Origin: Bacteroidota bacterium
Lineage (GTDB): Bacteria > Bacteroidota > Bacteroidia > Chitinophagales > Chitinophagaceae
NCBI GenBank assembly: GCA_029555415.1
Contig: JAKPSI010000018.1
Location: 248,001-312,000, forward strand
Direction of reading: 5' to 3'
DNA: 64,000 bases
Positions 59,242-64,000 of this stretch are shown here, in pieces; the first letter of the stretch is position 1; every line of letters begins with the position of its first letter. The position numbers and the translations under genes are program-made. Below the pieces are notes generated by a model. That model did no database searches. It worked only from the letters and a program-made list of their open reading frames with translations, and was not told the origin of the DNA.

Positions 59242-60901
59242 CCTGACCCTTTCCTTCCTGCTTTTCCCGTTATTGTTCTGGGGACAATCGCTCAGTGGAC
59301 TGTGGACCGGTGTGATCACCAACGACAGCACTTCCATCCGCAAAGACCAGTCATTCGAGATCGCATTAACGGAATACAAAGGCAAAGTATATGGATACTC
59401 CCGCAGCGAATTCATCGTCAACGATACGCTCTACTATATCGTCAAACGTGTGAAAGGGATCATCAATGGTGACATGTGTGAAGTGAAGGATGACGAGATC
59501 ATTTCCTGCAATTTTCAAAAAAGACTCAACAAGGGTGTAAAGGTCGTCAGCACATTTTACCGGAACAAACAGGACAGCACCTGGTATCTCGCCGGTAAAT
59601 GGAAAACCACGCAAACAAAGAATTATTATTCCATCACCGGAAAAGTGGCGCTGGCTGAAGAAAAGGACCTGAGTAAGTCAAAGATCTTCCCGCACCTGGA
59701 AGAGTTGAACCTTGCCAATGATGTTGCTTTTTATAAAGAAAGAAAGACCGATGCTTCCGTTGTGAAGAACGCGGTGCCTGAAAGCAAACATTTCGCGTCC
59801 CTGATCAAAACGGAAGAGCTTTCCACGCTCGCGATCAACAATGATCAACCACTGCCCGAAACCGGAAAAGTGGAAGTGAACACGGTCGCCATTGAGAACA
59901 AACAGACCATTCGCACCGAAGCGCAACCCGTGAAAGCCCCATCAGCAGTGATCCCTGTGAGTACCGGGCTTACAAAAGCTGAGCCAAAAGAAGAAGCGGA
60001 ACGCCTCAAAACGAATATCCATACCATTGAACAGAATACGATCCCGAACGATGCAGGATCAGCGGCACCGGATACAAAATCCGTGGCTGTGAATACTGTG
60101 AACGTGAAAACAGAAACGCCATTGGGTGCGAAAGCGGACATCGTGAAACCCGTCAATACAGGTGTACCGGTAAAGACCAATACAACAATTGCGAAAGCTG
60201 AGCCCATTGCGATCACCGGAAAAGAACAGCAGGCCATCAATCGCAATGATCCCAATTACATTGACCCGAATGAAGATCCCGATAACCTGCCGCGTAACCT
60301 GAATACCAAACAGAATACGATGCCGGTCGTTTCCGGGAATAAGCCAGCAGCCAGTGGCCAGCAGCCATTAGTCAATACAAAAAATAATCCCATAATTGAG
60401 AATAAACAACCCATTCTCACCAGTACACAAGTAATGAAGGCCAACGGCTCCGGTCCCGTAACAGATACGAAACTGGCATCCGCCACGCCGGCGAATGCTG
60501 GAACGAATCCCGAGATCACACATGATCGTTTATCTGAACTGAAAGCATTGCCTGCAGTGGGTGGACGAACATCTGCTTTTTCACAGGTCATCAATTTCAG
60601 TTCCGATAGTCTGGAGATCGCATTGTATGATAATGGTGAGATCGATGGTGACACCGTGAGTGTATTCATGAACGGGGACCCGATCCTCTCGCACCAGGGA
60701 CTCAAAGCTTCCGCCATTAAAACAACGATCCACTTAACACCGGGTATTCCGGAATTCAATATTGTCCTCTTCGCTGACAACCTCGGCAAATACCCGCCCA
60801 ATACGGGTTTGCTGGTCGTGCATGACGGAGATGACGTGTACAACATCCGCTTCAGCGCCGACCTGCAGAAGAATGCCGGCGTGATATTCCGGAGAAAGTA
60901 A
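59192..60901 (+). CDS. Exported protein with long disordered middle, between mnmH and selD
   Basis: 569 residues. The start region overlaps mnmH by 50 bases; GTG or TTG a few codons later are alternatives. Signal peptide KKYSLTLSFLLFPLLFWGQ. N-terminal beta-rich domain (about 30-160, GLWTGVITNDSTSIRKDQSF, KVYGYSRSEFIVNDT). A long Thr/Pro/Lys/Asn-rich linker (about 200-440) and a conserved C-terminal beta domain (about 455-569, NFSSDSLEIALYDNGEIDGD, TVSVFMNGDPIL, LLVVHDGDDVYNIRFSADL) complete it. No known link to selenium. The linker contains a heptad repeat that is intergenic elsewhere (60342-60376). Confidence 0.8.
   Translation: MPTRSSVLHTTGQKKYSLTLSFLLFPLLFWGQSLSGLWTGVITNDSTSIRKDQSFEIALTEYKGKVYGYSRSEFIVNDTLYYIVKRVKGIINGDMCEVKDDEIISCNFQKRLNKGVKVVSTFYRNKQDSTWYLAGKWKTTQTKNYYSITGKVALAEEKDLSKSKIFPHLEELNLANDVAFYKERKTDASVVKNAVPESKHFASLIKTEELSTLAINNDQPLPETGKVEVNTVAIENKQTIRTEAQPVKAPSAVIPVSTGLTKAEPKEEAERLKTNIHTIEQNTIPNDAGSAAPDTKSVAVNTVNVKTETPLGAKADIVKPVNTGVPVKTNTTIAKAEPIAITGKEQQAINRNDPNYIDPNEDPDNLPRNLNTKQNTMPVVSGNKPAASGQQPLVNTKNNPIIENKQPILTSTQVMKANGSGPVTDTKLASATPANAGTNPEITHDRLSELKALPAVGGRTSAFSQVINFSSDSLEIALYDNGEIDGDTVSVFMNGDPILSHQGLKASAIKTTIHLTPGIPEFNIVLFADNLGKYPPNTGLLVVHDGDDVYNIRFSADLQKNAGVIFRRK
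60342..60376. repeat. Heptad array embedded in a coding region
   Basis: Five contiguous units AGCCAGC, AGCCAGT, GGCCAGC, AGCCATT, AGTCAAT lie inside the linker of the exported protein and encode KPAASGQQPLVN. The same AGCAGCC-type array is intergenic at 20314-20341, and the last unit matches the AGTCAAT arrays at 38756. Confidence 0.85.
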
Positions 60902-60903
60902 TG

Positions 60904-60968
60904 TTGAATTTTGAATGCTGAAATTTGAATTGAGAACAGTAATTCAACACTCAAAATTCAAAATTCAA
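60904..60968. repeat. Inverted heptad array (TTGAATT / AATTCAA), selD leader
   Basis: TTGAATT, TTGAATG, CTGAAAT, TTGAATT (60904-60931) and AATTCAA, CACTCAA, AATTCAA, AATTCAA (60941-60968) are separated by only nine bases, so a hairpin of about 28 bp can form. It starts two bases after the upstream stop and ends 28 bases before selD. Confidence 0.88.
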
Positions 60969-60984
60969 AATTTCCGGAGTTCCC

Positions 60985-60992
60985 GACCTTTG
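60985..60992 (+). promoter_or_regulatory. Promoter -7-like box GACCTTTG of selD
   Basis: One mismatch to TAnnTTTG, four bases before the ATG at 60997. selD might be transcribed separately from mnmH. Confidence 0.35.
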
Positions 60993-60996
60993 GGCA

Positions 60997-62067
60997 ATGG
61001 AACAAACCTCCCCTGATCAACCCGTTCGCCTCACCCAATATTCACATGGTGGTGGCTGTGGCTGTAAGATATCTCCGAAAGTCCTGGATGAAATTTTAAA
61101 GAGTTCGCTCGTTATGCCTGATAACGACAAATTACTTGTCGGCAATCACAGTAAGGACGATGCGGCTGTATACGATCTTGGTAATGGCACCGCGCTCATC
61201 TCCACAACTGATTTCTTCATGCCCATCGTGGATGATCCGTTCACATTCGGTCGCGTAGCCGCGGCCAACAGCATCTCCGATGTGTATGCCATGGGCGGTA
61301 AGCCCCTGCTCGCGATCGCGATCCTGGGCTGGCCCGTTGAGAAATTGCCGGCAGCCATTGCGCAACAGGTAGTGGAAGGCGGACGCAGTATTTGTCAGGA
61401 AGCAGGCATCCCGTTAGCGGGAGGTCACAGTATCGATTCACCCGAACCCATATTTGGTCTTGCGGTAACTGGCATTGTTCCCATCGAAAACCTGAAACAG
61501 AATAATACCGCGAAAGCTGGTGACTATCTCTTCATCACCAAGCCACTCGGTGTCGGCATCATGACCACCTCACAGAAAAGAGGGAAGCTGAGTGCGGAGC
61601 ATGCGGAGCTGCTGATCAAACAACTCACAACGATCAACAAAGCAGGAGAGGAGCTTGGTAAAATAAAAGGTGTGAATGCCATGACCGATGTAACAGGTTT
61701 TGGGTTGCTGGGTCATCTTGTTGAAATGACCGGTGGCAGCGGCCTCAGCGCGGAAATTTCATACGCTAAATTGCCGGTGGTGAATGGTGTACGGGATTAT
61801 ATCGCGCAGAAGATCCAACCTGATGCGACCACGCGCAACTGGCAGAGTTACGGCGATAAGATCAAATTTGAAAAAGGCGTGAATGTCATGGAAGCCTTTA
61901 CCCTGCTGCCCGATCCGCAAACCAATGGCGGCCTGCTCATCAGCGTTGCCGAAAACGCGGTGGAAGAAGTGCAGGCGTTTTTCAAGAGCGCTAGCCTCAG
62001 TGATTTCATTGAACCGATCGGGAGAATGGTGGCGCAGGGGGAAAAACTGGTGATCGTGAATCCCTGA
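60997..62067 (+). CDS. selD: Selenide, water dikinase (selenophosphate synthetase), cysteine form
   Basis: 356 residues. It makes selenophosphate from selenide and ATP. The active-site loop HGGGCGCKISP has Cys at 21 and 23 where selenoprotein forms carry Sec at the first. Metal and nucleotide sites are visible in VGNHSKDDAAVYDLGNG, STTDFFMPIVDDPFTFGRVAAANSISDVYAMGG, GGHSIDSPEP and MTDVTGFGLLGHL. Only mnmH neighbours it, so the evident use is tRNA selenouridine. A TGTCACATAG-ended element starts three bases after its stop. Confidence 0.96.
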   Translation: MEQTSPDQPVRLTQYSHGGGCGCKISPKVLDEILKSSLVMPDNDKLLVGNHSKDDAAVYDLGNGTALISTTDFFMPIVDDPFTFGRVAAANSISDVYAMGGKPLLAIAILGWPVEKLPAAIAQQVVEGGRSICQEAGIPLAGGHSIDSPEPIFGLAVTGIVPIENLKQNNTAKAGDYLFITKPLGVGIMTTSQKRGKLSAEHAELLIKQLTTINKAGEELGKIKGVNAMTDVTGFGLLGHLVEMTGGSGLSAEISYAKLPVVNGVRDYIAQKIQPDATTRNWQSYGDKIKFEKGVNVMEAFTLLPDPQTNGGLLISVAENAVEEVQAFFKSASLSDFIEPIGRMVAQGEKLVIVNP

Positions 62068-62070
62068 GTG

Positions 62071-62317
62071 TGTCACATAGGCACATGGGGCACATAGAAA
62101 TACACACATAGTTTTATGCTTGCCAATATGCTGAAGCCGGTGTAAATACCGGCCTCCGTCTTCAGTAAATATTTTATTCGTTCGCTTGGTGGAAAAGCCG
62201 CCTATGCCGGTATGCAGTCATCAGCCGCGGCATGCTTCTTTCGGGTGTACTTTTATAAAGAGAGAAGACCCGATTCCTATGTGTTCAGGTCTATGTGCCC
62301 CATGTGCCTATGTGACA
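62071..62317. repeat. Inverted-repeat element B (28-bp perfect arms)
   Basis: This fills most of the 302-bp gap after selD. The first 28 bases (TGTCACATAGGCACATGGGG and eight more) are the exact reverse complement of the last 28, ending CTATGTGACA at 62308-62317. Inner parts are AATACACACATAG on the left and CTATGTGTTCAGG on the right, shared with elements A and C. No gene is seen inside. Confidence 0.88.
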
Positions 62318-62344
62318 ACAAATCCAACTCCTCCGGTAATCACC

Positions 62345-62352
62345 TAACTTTA
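62345..62352 (+). promoter_or_regulatory. Promoter -7-like box TAACTTTA of the SDR gene
   Basis: TAACTTTA lies 17 bases before the ATG at 62370. Confidence 0.35.
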
Positions 62353-62369
62353 ATGCAACCAACGAACCA

Positions 62370-63113
62370 ATGAATTTTCAAAACAAAGTCGCCATCATCA
62401 CCGGTGCCTCCACCGGTATCGGTAAAGCCACCCGCGAATACCTGTTGCAACAGGGTTCCATCGTTTATAATCTGGAAATTCATGCACCGGTCAGCGATGA
62501 CCCCTATTTCATACCTTGCGATGTAGCGAAGAAAGAAGATATCTATGCTGCGGTGGATCATGTGTTTGCCCGGGAAAAGAAGATCGATCATTTATTCGCG
62601 AATGCGGGTGTCCATCTTTTCGCGAATCTGGAAGAAACCAGCGATGAACAATTCCAGCGCATCACAGCCACCAACATCGGTGGTGTTTTCTATTGCCTGA
62701 AAGCCATCATCCCCATCATGAAAAAGCAGGGCCATGGCAGCATCGTCATCATGGGTTCGGACCAGGCATTCATTGGCAAAGGAAGCAGTGCGGTATATGG
62801 TCTCACCAAAGGCGCAGTTTCCCAACTCACCAAAAGTACCGCGATCGATTACGCTCCATTTAATATCCGCGTCAATTGCATCTGTCCCGGCACCATTGAT
62901 ACACCTTTGCTGGACCGCGCCGTGGATCAGTTCTCCGCCAAAAGCGGTCTCGCGAAAGATGATGTATTTAAAAGTCTCGATACCGCCCAGCCCCTCGGCC
63001 GCATCGGCAAGCCGGAAGAGATCGCGAAGACCGTCGCCTTCCTCTTATCGGATGATAGTTCTTTCACGACAGGTGCGTTGTTTGCGGTGGATGGGGGGTA
63101 TGTTGCTCAGTAG
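62370..63113 (+). CDS. Short-chain dehydrogenase/reductase
   Basis: 247 residues, classical SDR. Cofactor loop ITGASTGIGKA (about 10-20), NAG motif FANAGVH, catalytic Ser in VIMGSDQAF, YGLTK (Tyr and Lys), then CPGTIDTPL and the family C-terminus FTTGALFAVDGGYV. Substrate unknown; sugar or 3-oxoacyl compounds are usual for this length. The stop TAG is one base before an array of GCTNTTA heptads. Confidence 0.92.
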   Translation: MNFQNKVAIITGASTGIGKATREYLLQQGSIVYNLEIHAPVSDDPYFIPCDVAKKEDIYAAVDHVFAREKKIDHLFANAGVHLFANLEETSDEQFQRITATNIGGVFYCLKAIIPIMKKQGHGSIVIMGSDQAFIGKGSSAVYGLTKGAVSQLTKSTAIDYAPFNIRVNCICPGTIDTPLLDRAVDQFSAKSGLAKDDVFKSLDTAQPLGRIGKPEEIAKTVAFLLSDDSSFTTGALFAVDGGYVAQ

Positions 63114-63114
63114 A

Positions 63115-63142
63115 GCTTCTGGCTATTAGCTGTTAGCTGCTA
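63115..63142. repeat. Heptad array GCTGTTA, copy 1
   Basis: Units GCTTCTG, GCTATTA, GCTGTTA, GCTGCTA begin two bases after the SDR stop. A near-identical copy lies at 63295-63322. Both are in the 386-bp gap before the TonB gene. Confidence 0.85.
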
Positions 63143-63294
63143 GTGCATTCTAAGAACATTTATTGTTATCATTTATCATTTCGCCATTTTCCGCTATCCT
63201 GCGCCCCGCGCAGGCCGTGACCTCAAAACTGCTTTGATAAACTTTCTGCTTTTCTCAAAACTCATTTCTCCGTGTCTCTGTGGTTATTTAAAAA

Positions 63295-63416
63295 GCTGCT
63301 GGCTATTAGCTGTTGGCTGCTAGTGCCTTCTTACAGGCATCTTGCAAAGCTTCTTCACCTATAACCTATTCTCCATTATCCACTATCCATTATTATTTAT
63401 CATCTATCCATTACTC
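63295..63416. repeat. Composite heptad element upstream of TonB receptor
   Basis: GCTGCTG, GCTATTA, GCTGTTG, GCTGCTA (63295-63322), then CTTCTTACAGGCATCTTGCA, then nine contiguous heptads from TTCACCT and ATAACCT through ATTCTCC, ATTATCC, ACTATCC, ATTATTA, TTTATCA, TCTATCC to ATTACTC (63354-63416). In reverse complement it has the same order as 37074-37205. Confidence 0.87.
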
Positions 63417-63499
63417 CTGATCTTCATCATAGTCTAAAGCCGCGTTTCCACTGAACTTTACAGCTTCTGCTTTGTTATCATGCAAGCTGAATTTTATCT

Positions 63500-64000
63500 A
63501 TGAAACGTACACTCGCTCTGCTCGTCGCCTTCTGTATCAGTTTTGTTGTTTTTGGACAAAAAACCGGCTCACTTTCCGGTACCGTACTGGATGCGGTGAC
63601 CAAGCGCCCGCTGGCCGGCGCGAATATTACTGTTACGGAACTGAAAAAGACAGTGACCACGGATACGTCGGGACGTTATCGTTTCAATGCGATCCCCGTC
63701 GGGGCTTATTCCGTTTCCGTGACCTATGTGGGTTTTACCGCCGATGTGAAATACAATATACCGGTCAGCTCCGGAAATGAACATGAATTGTCCTTCGAAT
63801 TACAACCGTCTTATACCTCGGGCACTGAAGTGGTACTTCGCTCCAACCGCCGTACGGCACGTGCCGCCACCCTTGAAACACCTTTGAGTGTACAGCGACT
63901 CACCGCTGAAGAGATCCGGTCCAACCCCGGCGGCAACTTCGATATCAGCCGCGTAGTGAATGCTTTGCCCGGTATCGGTGGTTCTTCGGGAAGTGTAGGA
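63500..64000 (+). CDS. TonB-dependent receptor, N-terminal part (cut by window end)
   Basis: The first 167 codons are in the window. Signal peptide MKRTLALLVAFCISFVVFGQ; carboxypeptidase-regulatory-like domain (GSLSGTVLDAVTKRPLAGAN ... GRYRFNAIPVGAYSVSVTYVGF); then the start of the plug (ETPLSVQRLTAEEIRSNPGG, ISRVVNALPGIGGSSG). This plug type, with LPGI and an Arg-rich lead, is a canonical outer-membrane TonB receptor, not close to the two paralogues at 24.9-32.2 kb. Ligand unknown. The rest lies beyond base 64000. Confidence 0.92.
   Translation, partial: MKRTLALLVAFCISFVVFGQKTGSLSGTVLDAVTKRPLAGANITVTELKKTVTTDTSGRYRFNAIPVGAYSVSVTYVGFTADVKYNIPVSSGNEHELSFELQPSYTSGTEVVLRSNRRTARAATLETPLSVQRLTAEEIRSNPGGNFDISRVVNALPGIGGSSGSVG

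Noticed and set aside
61057-61067. Selenocysteine codon in selD
   Set aside because: The active-site codons read TGT and TGC (Cys); no in-frame TGA is present.

Overview
The window reads as chromosomal DNA of a Bacteroidota bacterium, most likely Chitinophagaceae or a close relative. The support is the mix of families: TonB-dependent receptors with N-terminal carboxypeptidase-regulatory domains, a GLPGLI protein, a PadR-PspC pair, a fused alpha/beta 2-oxoacid dehydrogenase E1, futalosine-route menaquinone synthesis (MqnC), and a Rho factor with a long disordered insert. TAnnTTTG-type promoter boxes lie just upstream of start codons, and Shine-Dalgarno sites are mostly weak. No rRNA, tRNA, CRISPR array, complete insertion sequence or prophage was seen.

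Layout. 1-5.4 kb (minus strand): E1 dehydrogenase (cut by the window edge), an active/degenerate pair of M16 peptidases, and an aspartyl protease with a PDZ domain. 5.5-8.1 kb (plus): mqnC, a DUF3817 membrane protein and a fatty-acid-hydroxylase-type membrane enzyme. 8.2-13.1 kb (minus): di-heme cytochrome c, nagA and a large PAS/GAF sensor kinase. 13.3-18 kb (plus): a vanadium haloperoxidase-family protein and a 1116-residue FG-GAP/ASPIC protein. 18-32 kb: a two-component system with a Met/His-rich sensor, a GLPGLI protein, an A+T-rich islet with a nuclease-helicase, two short ORFs, a DsbA-like protein and two paralogous TonB receptors. 32.3-36.1 kb (minus): an O-antigen-ligase-like membrane protein with two unrecognised exported proteins. 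36.3-40.9 kb (plus): methyltransferase, SRPBCC protein, a duplicated lipoprotein and an amidohydrolase. 40.9-51.1 kb (minus): S41 peptidase, SWIM/SNF2 helicase, comB, SRPBCC protein, gcvT and PspC-PadR. 51.5-64 kb: DUF3089 lipoprotein, ExbD, UspA, asnS, rho, mnmH - exported protein - selD, an SDR enzyme and the start of a third TonB receptor.

The most unusual content is intergenic. Many gaps hold arrays of degenerate 7-bp units. The unit sequence differs between arrays (AGTCNNT, AGCTGTT, ATTACCT, ATTATCC, AATTCAA, AGCAGCC), but the 7-bp register is held, even where two unit types are joined. These arrays repeatedly start at, or supply, the stop codon of the neighbouring gene. At 40864-40942 one array supplies the stops of two convergent genes. 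Because 7 is 1 modulo 3, an array containing a stop triplet closes all frames within three units. The same gaps hold other repeat classes: TGTCACATAG-ended inverted-repeat elements, perfect palindromes with three-base loops, 10-bp arrays and phased A/T tracts. I consider this heptad system the best candidate for something undescribed. The nuclease-helicase at 21.3-23.3 kb is the best candidate for a defence gene.

The selenium genes form a small functional unit: SelD would make selenophosphate, which MnmH uses for 2-selenouridine in tRNA. SelD is the cysteine form, so the window gives no sign of selenocysteine use.
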